Source of the DNA: Apus apus
Taxonomy: Eukaryota > Chordata > Aves > Apodiformes > Apodidae
DNA: 64,000 nucleotides
Assembly: GCF_020740795.1 (NCBI RefSeq)
Contig: NC_067304.1
Coordinates: forward strand, 3,710,056 to 3,774,055
Direction of reading: 5' to 3'
Below, in pieces: positions 25,471 to 35,659 of this stretch; within the stretch, counting starts at the first letter, position 1, and every line of letters begins with the position of its first letter. The position numbers were made by a program, and so were the translations under genes. Below the pieces are notes generated by a model. That model worked only from the letters and a program-made list of their open reading frames with translations. It did no database searches and had not been told where the DNA came from.

Positions 25471-27090
25471 GGTGTGGCCAGCTGGCTCCTCGGGGGCACA
25501 GAAACCTGGGGGGATCTCCTCCTCTGCTGGGGGTTAGAAGCATGGAGCAAGACAGGAGAGGCAATCCAGCTGGGTGGTGGAAGCAGAAGACTAATCTTTC
25601 TCATCCCGGTTTGCAGTGCTCCCTCTTTCCCCTCTGCTCTCCTGCTGACTTAGAACAGTTGATGGTCAATTGCCTTAAAAGCTTGGAAGGCCACTGGGTT
25701 ACAGCTGGGAATTGTCTGGTTTGCTTTGGTTTGTTCTCGCTGTCTGCAGGATTTATTTTTGGAAGAGATGGGGACACAAAGGGTCTTGCTGCTCAGTGCT
25801 TCCCAGCAGGCTCAGCAGAACACAAAGGCGTGATGTGTTTGTGGCTGGCTGGCAGGCCAGGAAAAAAAGACACTCCTGCAATCAACCTTGCCTGGCCTTG
25901 CAGTCTAAAGGAGCATGTATTAACAGAGACAGAAAAATCCCAGGGAGGTTTCTTTCTTTGGATTCATGGCAAGTAAAAGCAAACAGACTTTTCTTTTATA
26001 AGCTAAAGGCATCTGATGTGTTGGTTAGAGAGCGAAGGGTAAATACAGAGCTAAGAGGGCATTTTATTCTCACTTTCCTGACTGCAGCTGCACGTGTAAC
26101 TTAAAAGCACTAAGTGTGGTGTTTACCCTGTTCTGCTTTGAGATCACATTTTAGCAGTATGAATAGCAAGACATAACAGCTGCTTCAGGCAATTTGTCAG
26201 TTCTATTGTTAGTTTGACACAGCAGAGCTCCTTTGGGAGTTCACACCTTTGCAGGCTGTTTTGAAAGATGAAAACTTTGGTGTATGGAATAAAGCTGTAT
26301 GGATTGCAGCCTGTGAGGCTGTGCTATTGATGGCACTTTTTTATATTGTCCACTCTCAAATACAGGCTTCTACCAACAGAAGTTGCTCTTTTTTACCCCC
26401 TTTGTTCCCCTAGAGCAGAAGAGTTTATTCCAGCAGTGAAATAACTGGCGATGGGAGTATTGCAATTGTTAGCTGGTTCTGGAGGGCTTTGGTTTAATTT
26501 TATTAACCTCTACTTGGGGAAAATATGGGTTAAACTTCTTTGATAAAAGGCCTTGTGGTTTTGTCCAGTCTCTCAAGCATCTCTTCTGGATGAGAATGTG
26601 CTGGGAGAGGCAGCAAAGTCTGCTGGCTGCAGACTGCCAGGCAGCTTGTGTTTTCCTCGAGTAATAGCTGAGTGCAAGAAGTCTGTTGCAGTTACCAGGG
26701 AGATGAGAGTTATGTGTGTACATGTTCACCTCCCTTTAGTCAAGGAATCCTCCCAGGCCTCCCTCTTTCCCCATCACCCAGGGAGAGGGAAGATAAAAAG
26801 CAGTAATTGTTTCGATGAGAACAAAGATGTTCCTGCCAAATCATTTGAAAATAGTATCTCCAGCAAAAAAGTCCTGCATGTGCCATTGTCACTTCTGCTG
26901 GTGCCTTGGTTGTACAGAATAAAAAAAATGTACAGAGACATTGTGTATGTATGTATATATAAAATTTATATCTTTTTTTTAACTTGAATTAAGCTTTTTC
27001 ATAATAAGAAAATCCCTCGCTGGGTAGGGGAAGAATGTAGAATGAAAGTAGTAATTTCTATGTTCATAATAAATTTTATCTCCTACAAGC
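25471..27090 (+). other. TAF8 3' untranslated region and downstream flank
   Basis: Noncoding sequence after the TAF8 stop. Possible polyadenylation signals AATAAA occur at 26288-26293, 26918-26923 and 27068-27073. The first gives a 3' UTR of about 0.83 kb; the later ones, in an AT-rich stretch, would lengthen it to about 1.6 kb. No other exon is evident. Confidence 0.6.
26288..26293 (+). terminator. Likely TAF8 poly(A) signal
   Basis: AATAAA in the context GTATGGAATAAAGCTGTATG, the first canonical signal after the TAF8 stop codon. Two further AATAAA hexamers, near 26918 and 27068, are alternative sites. Confidence 0.6.
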
Positions 27091-28670
27091 AAAACTGGCT
27101 GAATTCTTAAAGTTTCAGGAGTGGGAAAGCACCTGAATGGTGCCTGAATCAGTTTTCAGTGGGATCTACAAGCAGTAGGAAGATTTGTCCTTCTGCATCT
27201 CTTCCTTTCTTGACATCTGAGAAGGTTTGGAAGTTTCTAACAAAAATTTTGGATCATTAGAAGTCTTTTCAATGAAGACAAAGTGCCTTTGGAAATACCA
27301 TCAGTTTTGCAAAAGCTTTAGTAGAAGGTTTCTCCAATCACAGGTGGAACCTGTGGTTGAGAAGGACTGCAGAATCATAGGTACTGCTTACTTTCTTTTA
27401 CATCTTCTTACTTGTGTATTTTCTCCTGATTAGAAAGCCAAGATGGATTGAGGTGAATTAGTCAGTTTCAGCCATGAAAACAAAGATGAAGCCTTAAAGA
27501 GCTGTAAACCCCAGGTCTTAGGACAGTACAATTTCCAGTGAGTTGTACCCCCTCCTTCAAAAGGCTGCACCAAAAGGGGAAACTGTGGATAAGTAAGTAC
27601 ATCCCTTTTTGACAGCTGCAACAAAGCAGTCTCTTGTGGTTGGGAGGGAAGGGGCCAATGTGCCTAGAAAAGCCAGGTCATGAGCAGCTGTTGTTGTGTG
27701 TATATGAGAGCACTCAAAGGCTGAAAGTGTGAAATTGGAAGAATGTGTTTTGGTTTTATAGCTGAAAATGAGCTAGAGATGAAATTTGCTACAGAAACAG
27801 CAGAGCAGTCCCAGGAAATTCAAGAGCCTGCATTGTGACTGGTTGTTACACTGAGAATTAATGTTGCCTGCTTTTAGTTTTCCCCTGAGATTGAACCAAG
27901 CTTGTGATCAGACTGATTAAGTCTGTGAGAAGGTTTGTAAACATTTCTAGAAATCCCCTAGGGTCCAACTTGTACATTACAGAAACAACTCATTCTAAAC
28001 AGCAGCACCTTTCTGTTTCGGACTAAATTGATGTTTGTGGCCAGAGCATGTTGCTTGTTCCTTGCATGAGAGTATCTCCCTCACGACAGCAGAGTAAAAG
28101 CTAGCAATGCCAGCACGCCTCTTGCAGGCCAGCTGCTCTGACCTGTCCCAGCACAGGCCTTTCCCCAGGGTATTTGCTGTCTGCTACTTTTAAAAAGTTG
28201 CTGGCTGTGCACAGAGCTGTGATGGTCTCTCTGAACATACCTGAGGGCCTTGCACACCCCCGTGTTTCTCAGCTCTCCTCAGGCCGTGGGTGAATCCCTG
28301 GAGCATCTGGTGCTGAGGAGATGGTGGTGACGGGGCTGGGAAAGCAGGTGGTGGCTGAGGAGAAGAGGGTGATGTTCCCTCCCGGCTGCTGAGGAGATGG
28401 GGCAGCAGCCAAGCCACCCTCTGGCTGTGTTGATTTGGCTCCTCTCGGGTGCCAGCAAGGGGCTGGGTTTTGAGAGTAAAAAACCCTGCGTGTGGGGAAG
28501 ACGGGGATGGTGGGGAGGGCAGAGAGGTGAGGGGTTTGCAGGGAAGCAGGGCTGAGAGGTGCTGTGCTCGGGCCCTGGGGCCACCCGGACACCCAGAGAG
28601 GCAGCAGACAACTGGCGTGACACCAGGTAAGCACAACTAGAGGCAAGAGATCCCTCTCTTTTCTAGTGGT
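27091..28670. other. Intergenic between convergent TAF8 and PIFO
   Basis: No recognisable exon. Overlapping proline/serine-rich minus-strand frames at 28190-28646 lie past the PIFO poly(A) signal and are low-complexity, so they were not called. Confidence 0.4.
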
Positions 28671-28676
28671 TTTATT
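28671..28676 (-). terminator. PIFO poly(A) signal
   Basis: TTTATT on the plus strand is AATAAA on the minus strand, 114 bases after the PIFO stop codon. It implies a short 3' UTR and places transcript ends of PIFO and TAF8 tail to tail. Confidence 0.7.
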
Positions 28677-28789
28677 TGAGGAGGCGGGGTGGTGCAGATG
28701 AACGTCTCCACGAGCAGACGGGACGCGGAGGTCTCCATCCCTGAGCTGCCCTGTGGGATGGAGAGGCCTGGTGGGGCAGCCCTGGCTCC

Positions 28790-31734
28790 TCAGCTGTAGT
28801 ATAAACTCAGGTAGGCCAGTCGGTTCCGGTGCTTAATGAAGTCTCTGTCCATGGTCATCTAAAAAACAGCTGCTATCCATTACCTCTTAGCAATGACAAT
28901 TGCTTCAGGAGAGCACAGGAAGGTGTCAGATGGTGTCATGAACATCACCCCATGGGTTCATCCAGAAAGGTTTGCTCTTCAGCCAAGCTACACAGGGAAG
29001 TCTGGGCTCTGGTTCTCTCACTGGGTGGATGGCAAATTTCAGAGCAAATTTCTTAATAGAAATTGTTTTATTTTAGGGACTGTAACCATTTTTGCAAACC
29101 AGCATTTCCTGGTAGGTAATCACTTTGTATCTTGTGCCTCAGGCTGGTACAGCCACATACCCAGAAGGCCATTTAGGAAAAGATGACAAAACATAGTGCA
29201 AATGTGTTGAAGTAATAATCCAATTTCCTTTGTCAGAAGATTTAAGTCAAGAATAACATCCCTTCATCCCTATCCTTACCTTCTGTACCTCCATTTTTAC
29301 CATCCTCTTTGCTGGTGTTGGCACTAAAGACCAGTCTGGAGACCCAAATTTCATTGGCCAAGTGACTTTTTTGGGTAATTTCTTCTCTGCTTTGTAAGTT
29401 CCAGGTCTAAAGAAAACAGGCACAAAATATCTCACTTCTGGAGCTGGTGTATGATGTTTGTAACACAGGAATTTACCAGCCCCAATCCAAGGGAGAAATG
29501 TCTGTTGTGGTATTTTAGGCATCATGCTAAATTAAAGACTAAAGCAGGGGAGCTTTTTGGGGAAAAAAAAGCATTGCTGAGAACTTGGTCATCTGTTTCC
29601 CATTTGCATCTTTGTATTTCTCTCTGCTACTACTACTGCTTATTATTGAAAGTGTAAGAAAATGAGTTACATTACCCAGGGGAAAATTCTTTATCTGAAG
29701 GCTTATCTGGAAATCGTGGTGTCTTACAGGAAAATGGAGCATAAGCAGGCTGGCATTTCCTCTCTTTGGTCCAAAATGATTGATACGTTGCTGGGCCAGG
29801 ACTCCCAGTCTGCAAGAGAGAATATTTTAGTAGGGAAGAATTTGCTGTGCAAATCATTCCTACATGCTCTGATCAGTAGCCAGCTGGGCAGTATGGACCT
29901 GCTGTTCATGTTTTGGGTACTCTGGGAACATAAAAAAATGAGAACAAGAGAGCCATGAGTGTGGTGAAGGGTGTGGATGGGATGACTTAGGAGGAGCAGC
30001 TGAGGTCGCTTGGATGGTTCAGCTTGGAGAAGAGGAGGCTGAGGGGTCACCTCATTGCAGTCTGTGGCTTCCTCAGGAGGGGAAGAGATGGGGCAGGTCC
30101 TGATCTCTTCACTCCTGTGACCAGTAACAGGACTGGGGGAAATGGCAGGAAGCTGAGTCAGGGGAGGTTTAGGCTGGGTATCAGGAAAAGGTTTTTTCAC
30201 CCAGAGGGTGGTGGAGCACTGGAACAAGCTCCCCAGGGAAGTGGTAAAAGCATCAAGCCTGCCTGAGATCAAGAAGTGTTTTGATGATGCTCTCAGGCAC
30301 ATGGTGTGATTCTAGGGGTGCCCTACTCGGGGACAGGAGTTGGACTTGGTGATCCTGATGGGTCCCTTCCACTCAGCATATTCTACGATTCTAAATCAAT
30401 TATGCACCCCCTACTCCTTATCCAGTGTGTCTTGTGTTGTTACTCCTGATAATACTGTTATGTTAGAGAAGATGGACCAGAAAACAGTGTGTTTGCTCAG
30501 TTGGTACAGCTGAGCTCTCTGATTTTGCCTCAGTCTGTTCATTAATGTGTGTGTGACACAAAGGAATGTGTATATACAAATGCACGTGTCAGTGTTACCA
30601 GAGCTCATAGTTCCCACTAGACTGTGTAAGGAGATTTGTAGCTACTCTATATATAAAGTTGGGGGCAGCCCCCAGCAAATGTAATCAAAATTGGTAGCCT
30701 GTGGTGGGAACAGCCTGCAGATCCTTGCAAAGCTGCAGCTCTGCTGCTCTAAAGGTGCTTTTCTTACCTGTGGCTGTAGCGTGGAACGCTGGGCTGTTCT
30801 TGCTCCTATGACATAGCCCTTCTTGCTCAGTGGTTTGCTTTCCAAAGAGTATTTGAGGCTGCCTCTCTGTAATTCAAAAGCAGAAGTGTCATTACTGACA
30901 TTTTTAATACACCATTTGCATCGGGGGAAGGGCAGAAGTACATCAACAGCAGACACTGTTCCTATTGATTCCACTAATTTCTCAGTAACTTAGAGCTCTA
31001 GGGCAGCTGGAGCTTTAGCAGGTACATTTGGAAAGGGAATTTATTTTTCTAGGAATACATGGAGACATTGTAGAATGGGTTTGCAGGGCAGGTGGGGGGG
31101 GGGGGGCGGGGGGCTCTGTGTCTGGCTGGCCATGGTCCTGTTGCTCCTGTGTCTCCTGTGAAGGAAAAGCTCTGAGCAAGGAAACTGAACAACTTACCTT
31201 TTCACTCAGGTAACAGCCTGGTCCAAGCAAAGGGTTACCCCTGATGGCTACCAGCTGGATTCCCAGCCTGTCTGAGGGGTGGTGGAAAGGGAATATTTTC
31301 CGCTCTTGACATGACCCAAATGAGATCTTCTTCTGCACATCTGTGAGACCAGGAGAGAGAAATGCCACCAGAGTGATAAACCCACGTGGAGATGACCACT
31401 TGCTGCTTTTTACCCTCCTTAGGTGTCTGCTGCTCTCTGCCTGTGGCTAACAGTCCCATTATCTTCCAGGTGGGAATTTCCCCTGACTCTGGATACTGGG
31501 GGGAGGGGGGGGCAGGTAGGGAGGGTCAGCCCTTAGGATGCCTGTTCCCTACTTCCACAAAGGCTTCTTTGTCCCCAGCCTGAGTAAGGAGCAGCTCAGC
31601 AGCCCAGGGTGGGGAAGGTTTCTGGGGAAGCCCCATGTTTCAGGGGAGCTGTGCAAGAAGGGAAGCCCAGTATCCACAACCCTGGTGGGTGCAGGAACCT
31701 CGTGTGGCTCACCTCTCAGCTGCCCTGTTGCCAT
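28790..31734 (-). CDS. PIFO: PIFO/pitchfork (CIMAP3), ciliary microtubule-associated protein
   Basis: Homologue of pitchfork, a cilium-associated protein linked to basal bodies and cilium disassembly. Minus-strand coding exons: 31713-31734, 31198-31340, 30768-30866, 29676-29809, 29280-29406, 28790-28858. All are GT-AG with matching phases, total 594 nt (197 aa; human about 191). Recognised segments: FGSCQERKIFPFHHPSDRLG and GPGCY (exon 2), KGYVIGARTAQR (exon 3), APFSCKTPRF (exon 4), TWPMKFGSPDWSLVP (exon 5), and the ending DFIKHRNRLAYLSLYYS (exon 6). Repeated PGxY-type motifs (GPGCY, GPATY, GPGTY) mark the family. Exon 1 (MATGQLR) is the least certain; it was chosen because its GT donor leaves one base that completes the exon 2 codon, it has A at -3 and G at +4, and an X-box-like site lies just upstream. 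PIFO also neighbours CHIA in human. Confidence 0.93.
29960..30393 (+). mobile_element. CR1 retroposon fragment in PIFO intron 3
   Basis: Plus-strand CR1 3' portion of about 430 bp, antisense to PIFO. Hallmarks are GGCTGAGGGGTCACCTCATTG, the segment ending CCAGAGGGTGGTGGAGCACT, GGAACAAGCTCCCCAGGGAA, and the terminal GGGTCCCTTCCACTCAGCAT followed by ATTCTACGATTCT. It lies within PIFO intron 3 (29810-30767) and produces a spurious 192-codon minus-strand frame. It is non-coding. Confidence 0.9.
31094..31113 (+). repeat. Poly-G run in PIFO intron 2
   Basis: A nearly pure G tract interrupted by one C, in intron 2 on the strand opposite to PIFO. It is a likely hotspot for length variation and sequencing error. 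Confidence 0.8.
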
Positions 31735-31785
31735 GCTGCCCTGCCAGACCTCAGGATGTGTGTGTACTCCAGTTGCTATGGACAC
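31727..31785. promoter_or_regulatory. RFX X-box-like motifs at the PIFO start
   Basis: GTTGCTATGGACAC (31772-31785) matches 11 of 14 positions of the RFX palindrome GTTGCCATGGCAAC. It lies 38-51 bp upstream of the proposed PIFO ATG. A second half-match, GTTGCCATG (31727-31735), overlaps the ATG itself. X-boxes bound by RFX factors are typical of motile-cilium genes, as expected for PIFO. Confidence 0.6.
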
Positions 31786-32216
31786 AGAGCAGAGGCTGCT
31801 GGAGGGAAAGCTGGCAACGGCAGTGCCTCAAGGGTGCAGGGAAAACAAGGGGGTTAGTAATGTCCCTGTGGAATGTGATGTGCTGGCTCTGACTCAAAAA
31901 AGCTGTTTTTTTCACACTCTGAAGTCAGCAGAGGAGATGCTGGGGATGCAGACTATAGTTTGTGCTGTCACAACCCTTCTCTGTGATCCCTCTTCTGACA
32001 CAGCCTGATCTACCCCATTGTCTGCTCTCTGGCTTTTCTCTGAGCCTGACTGCCAAGGTAAAATGAAAAATGCCATCCTGAAATTAAGTCCACCTTGTGG
32101 ATTCAGGCCCTTCCTTGAGCACAAGAGTGAGTATCATGAGAGAATCAGGGAGCACCAAAATATTAAAAGCAGGAGGAGTTGAAACAACAAGGGTTGTTGC
32201 GTTTCCATCTCATACA
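31786..32216. other. Spacer between chitin-binding gene and PIFO
   Basis: No exon seen. The part from about 31965 to 32216 aligns by eye with 36290-36545 in the other duplicated copy (shared pieces include GAGAATC, GGAGCA, AAAATATTAA and GAGTTGAAAC), so it belongs to the duplicated block downstream of the chitinase terminal exon. Confidence 0.6.
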
Positions 32217-32222
32217 TTTATT
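32217..32222 (-). terminator. Poly(A) signal of the chitin-binding gene
   Basis: TTTATT on the plus strand (AATAAA on the minus strand) lies 64 bases past the stop codon. The equivalent hexamer is kept at 36555-36560 in the duplicate, so the signal predates the duplication. Confidence 0.75.
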
Positions 32223-32285
32223 TAATAATTCATTTTTCAAGCAATTAGATCAGAAGGTCTCTTTGCTGGTATAGCATTGGTAGCT

Positions 32286-33335
32286 TCATGGTGATTTGCA
32301 GCAGGAGCAGCTGGTATCAAAGACCTGGCCCTCCTTGCAGCTCTGCAGGTGGCTTTCACCATCACTGCACTTGTAGAAGTTCCTCTTGTTGCTTGGATCT
32401 GCGTAGACACCATTGGCCTTCCCAGCACAGAAGTCAGCAAGATGAGTCACTGTTGTAGTCAACAATGTAGTGACCTCTGTTGTAGGCCCATGTGTGTCAC
32501 AGAGAGGAAAAGTGCTAGAAATGGTTGTGGTTGGAGGAGCAGTTGTGGTTGGAGGTCTGGTTGTAGAAGTAAGCTTCCCTGAAAGCCGTCTGGAAGGTGC
32601 ACAATCTGGAAAAAAAAGCAGGAAGGGGTTTATTTTTTGTGTTGGCAGCTTCAGCCCTCCCCTCCCTCCCTGAGAAGGGTTTGGTGGAGTTGTTTGAGAG
32701 GGAGAAAGCACCTACCTATCTGGGCGTTCAGCAGCAGGAGCAGACCTTTCAGGGAAGAAGTGTGGGATTAGTCTTGGAGTTGAGCAATACAAAGCTCCCA
32801 TGCATGACTGGACTCAACTCAATATAACCTGTACCCTAGGTCAGAGTCTCTGAGGGGGGTGCAGACTGAGACAAAGAAGTTATGTTTCATCTAAAGCCTG
32901 ATCTGAATTTTCTTGAGCTTGTTCTTGCCTCTATACAAACACTTGACTATCCAATGCTCAAGAAAGCAGACTATTGTGTGTTATTTCAAGAAAATAAAAC
33001 AGTACATGGCAGGATTTGATACAGAAACAGGAAAAAAAGTAAGTTCACATTGCAGTATTTTGATTTTAGGGGTTTTGCAATCAAAAAGACCTTTTCAATT
33101 TCAACTAGCAAAGCATAAAGCATCAACAGGAGTCATACTGAACAGTGTATCTGTACCTCCTGCAAGTAATTGCTGTGTCTGTTTGTTTCCCAGGAGTGGG
33201 AAACATCTGGACCTCCAAGAGAGCTCTGTGTCACCACCCATGATGATACAGCAAAACTTCCCCAGATCTCATCAGAAAGGCAGAGAATGAAGTTCTGAAG
33301 CAAGACTTACCAGTAAGCAAAATGAGCTTGGCCAT
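32286..33335 (-). CDS. Secreted CBM14 chitin-binding protein derived from a chitinase (no catalytic domain)
   Basis: Three minus-strand exons: 33311-33335, 32716-32745, 32286-32605; 375 nt, 124 aa plus stop. Exons 1 and 2 encode a chitinase signal peptide (MAKLILLTG, then LLLLLNAQI), matching the acidic chitinase start MTKLILLTGLVLILN. Exon 3 joins in phase and encodes a Thr/Pro-rich linker (about 30-75, likely O-glycosylated) and a CBM14 (peritrophin-A) domain at 78-121 with six cysteines (C78, C98, C108, C118, C120, C121). Two extra cysteines (C20, C54) flank the linker. GH18 exons 3-10 are absent; the intervening intron is only 110 bp. Expected role: secreted chitin or glycan binding without hydrolysis. 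A single chitin-binding-domain protein, CBD1, has been reported from chicken egg; orthology is possible but untested here. The family's terminal Trp after the last Cys pair is replaced by KSP. A TATA box lies at 33373-33379. Confidence 0.85.
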
Positions 33336-33372
33336 CTTTGCTTTGGAGGAGCCCCAGGCAGCCTGGTTATGC

Positions 33373-33379
33373 TTATATA
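33373..33379 (-). promoter_or_regulatory. TATA box of the chitin-binding gene
   Basis: TATATAA on the minus strand, 38 bases upstream of the ATG (33335). The homologous position in the duplicate has TATAAAA (40263-40269). The short distance implies a leader of only about 10-15 nt. Confidence 0.7.
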
Positions 33380-33509
33380 CACTTGCCTTGTTTCCTGCCA
33401 GTCTTGTGTCAACAGAAGTGGACAAACATTGCAAAACCCGGTAAAGATCAGTATCAGAAATTGATACCGTTACAATGGGCCTTGGGGTGGCCCTTACAAA
33501 GGGTGAATT

Positions 33510-33704
33510 GTTCCCCTTGTGCTGTCGTGTGTGTGCCCAGAGGTGGCAGGCACTGCCAACCCAGGGTGCTTGACGAGGGGTTTGTCCCCTTGGCTGGGGC
33601 AGCCAGCGAGGCAGGGCTGGGCAGGGCTCAGGTCACAGCAAGGGCCTTTGGGGGACACAAGGACTGGGCTCACTGCTCTGGGCAGCACAGGGTCCTGGGG
33701 GCTT
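33510..33704. repeat. 195-bp duplicated segment, copy 1
   Basis: Matches 40555-40749 over 195 bases with three substitutions and no gap (about 98.5%). It lies about 175 bp upstream of the chitin-binding gene's ATG. It is GC-rich and carries no gene; the open frames it gives are identical in both copies simply because the DNA is. Confidence 0.95.
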
Positions 33705-35659
33705 TGTGAGACCAGCTGTCTCTCCACTTGCCAAGCTGCTTTTCTTCAGAGACAAGCGTTGTTTAGAGGAGGCCAAGCTGTGTGAGGGAGCCCAGGGACA
33801 GGGCATGGTGCAGGCTGCATTTCCTCCCACACTTCTTCCCTGCTCTTCTTTGTCAGCTGTTTGTCTCTTGAACTGAGAGACGTTTGTGATGCCAAGGGTT
33901 CATGTCTTGCTGTGGCTTTCTCTTAAACTCCACAGGGACAAATTACCTGCATCTTCTTTGTTCTATGTGGGCTTGTCAGGCTGTTCTTAAAAAGAAGCAA
34001 CTTATCTGTTTCAGCTCATGTGTCTTGTTTTGTTACTTATAGGATGTATGTTTTCCTTATCTGGATGAGAATTTCTAAAAAGCAGTTGCAGGCACTGAAA
34101 ATGACATTTATAACCCACAAAAGCCTGGCTTCACACTCAGATCTACTGCAAATGCTGCAGTGAGACACAGTGGGCCCATGGCCAGTTGCTCTGCCCTGAG
34201 ATGTTGATTAATTCCTGTTAAGACGTTGTGAAGTGAATTTCCAGGAAGTTACTGAGACTTTGTTGAATGGGAGCCTGGAAAACACCCTCAGAGTTGCCCG
34301 TATCAGCTGCTGGCACTGAAGCCACTGACCTTCCTTTAAAGTTTATTAGACTTCTAGATTTCCTGTATGAAGTGGAGAAACAGAGTCAGTGATGAAGGAG
34401 GTTTGTCAGAGTCAGGCATGGAGCTTGCACAGCTTTGCACCCCTCTCCTGTGAGATGTGTCTGACAACTGAGTCCCATCAAACTCTCTACAAACTGCTCT
34501 TTTCCCCAAAGCCCTTCAGCATCCAGCCTTGCTAACCTGGGTGGGCAGGAGCCACTGCTGAGGGACATGGATTTGTCCTCTGTGCCCTTGCTCTGCAGGT
34601 GGGGCAGGTGACTGTGGAAGGCTGAGCTGGGAAGAAGTGGGAAGGTCAGTGCAATGGCCCCGTGTGTTTGGAGAGCCCTGTCCTGACCCTTGTGTGGAAG
34701 CAGAGGTCTGGGCAGGGGCCTCCTGGTACAGGGAGACTGGAGCTGAGAGCAGAGACAGGGACTTGTGCCAATGGCAGCACGAGGACAGCCCAGGGGCAGG
34801 TTGGCAGCCAGAGAGGTGGATGGGGTGGACGTGCCCTTTGCCTGCTCTGTGTATGGGCAAGATCCAGCTTTGGATTTGCACGTGGAGCGAGGCTGCAGAG
34901 ATGCTGTTGAGCTGCTGTAAATGCAGTTTGGATTTGTTTTGTGGAGCTGAGCAGCTCTGTGACTGTGCCAGTGAAATCCTGGGAGAGCTGTGCCTGCTTT
35001 GGGCTGCTGATGGGATGTTCCTCCCTGCAGGCAGACAGCTACTGCCATGGAGACAATCTGTTGCCAGTTTGGTTGTAGTTAGTGTGTGGGGGTGTTCCTG
35101 GGAATTTCTTGGGAATTTTCCAATGGGAATGTCCCCCAGGTATGTCTGTGTCCACATGTACATGAACAGCCTGTGTTGCCAGAGCTCGTATGATCAGTCC
35201 TGCAGGCCTGGGCTTTGCCCTGGGATTTCCCTGCTGGGATGGGATGTTTGTGGAGATCCAGGACTAGCCCACAATTGGGACTGGTCCGTGTTTGCCTGTG
35301 TATGACAGTGACAAGCACCTAAAGCCCTGCTGCTTTTCCATCTCTCTCTGCTCCTCAAACAGAGTCTGTTTCTGAAAACATGGTTCAGGACCAATAAAGG
35401 GTGAGGAGAAAAAACTGGAGTAGCTGGTGTGTGCAGGTGATGAAAGACTCTTGAGTGACTTCACTGCAGTGTGCATGTTTGCAGGAGCTGTACAGAGGCT
35501 GAGCATGCCGAGGTGCACTGGAGGCTGATGCTCACCCTTCAGCAGGTGCCCCCAGGGCTGCTGTGTCATTTCACTTCTGCTTCTCAGTGGGGTCTGAAGT
35601 GATCTGTGGGGCAGGAGTGCTGTGCATGAATGAACTGCAGCCCCAGCACGTGTGATTGA
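33705..35659. other. Intergenic within the duplicated region, no gene seen
   Basis: No gene recognised. Around 34386-35305 long frames of 215-222 codons are open on both strands simultaneously, one Trp/Cys-rich and the others Ser/Pro-rich, with no family match. Overlap on both strands argues against coding. PIFO exons 4-6 would be expected here if the duplication had been complete; none was found by eye. Confidence 0.45.

Noticed and set aside
28190-28646. Overlapping Pro/Ser-rich minus-strand frames past PIFO
   Set aside because: They start upstream of, and run beyond, no identifiable promoter or splice site, and lie past the PIFO poly(A) signal.
29724-30302. 192-codon minus-strand frame
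   Set aside because: It runs through PIFO exon 4 and then the antisense of a CR1 fragment in intron 3; only the exon 4 part is real.
34386-35305. Long open frames of 215-222 codons on both strands
   Set aside because: Three long frames overlap on opposite strands, are Trp/Cys- or Ser/Pro-rich and match no family. Stop-poor composition explains them.
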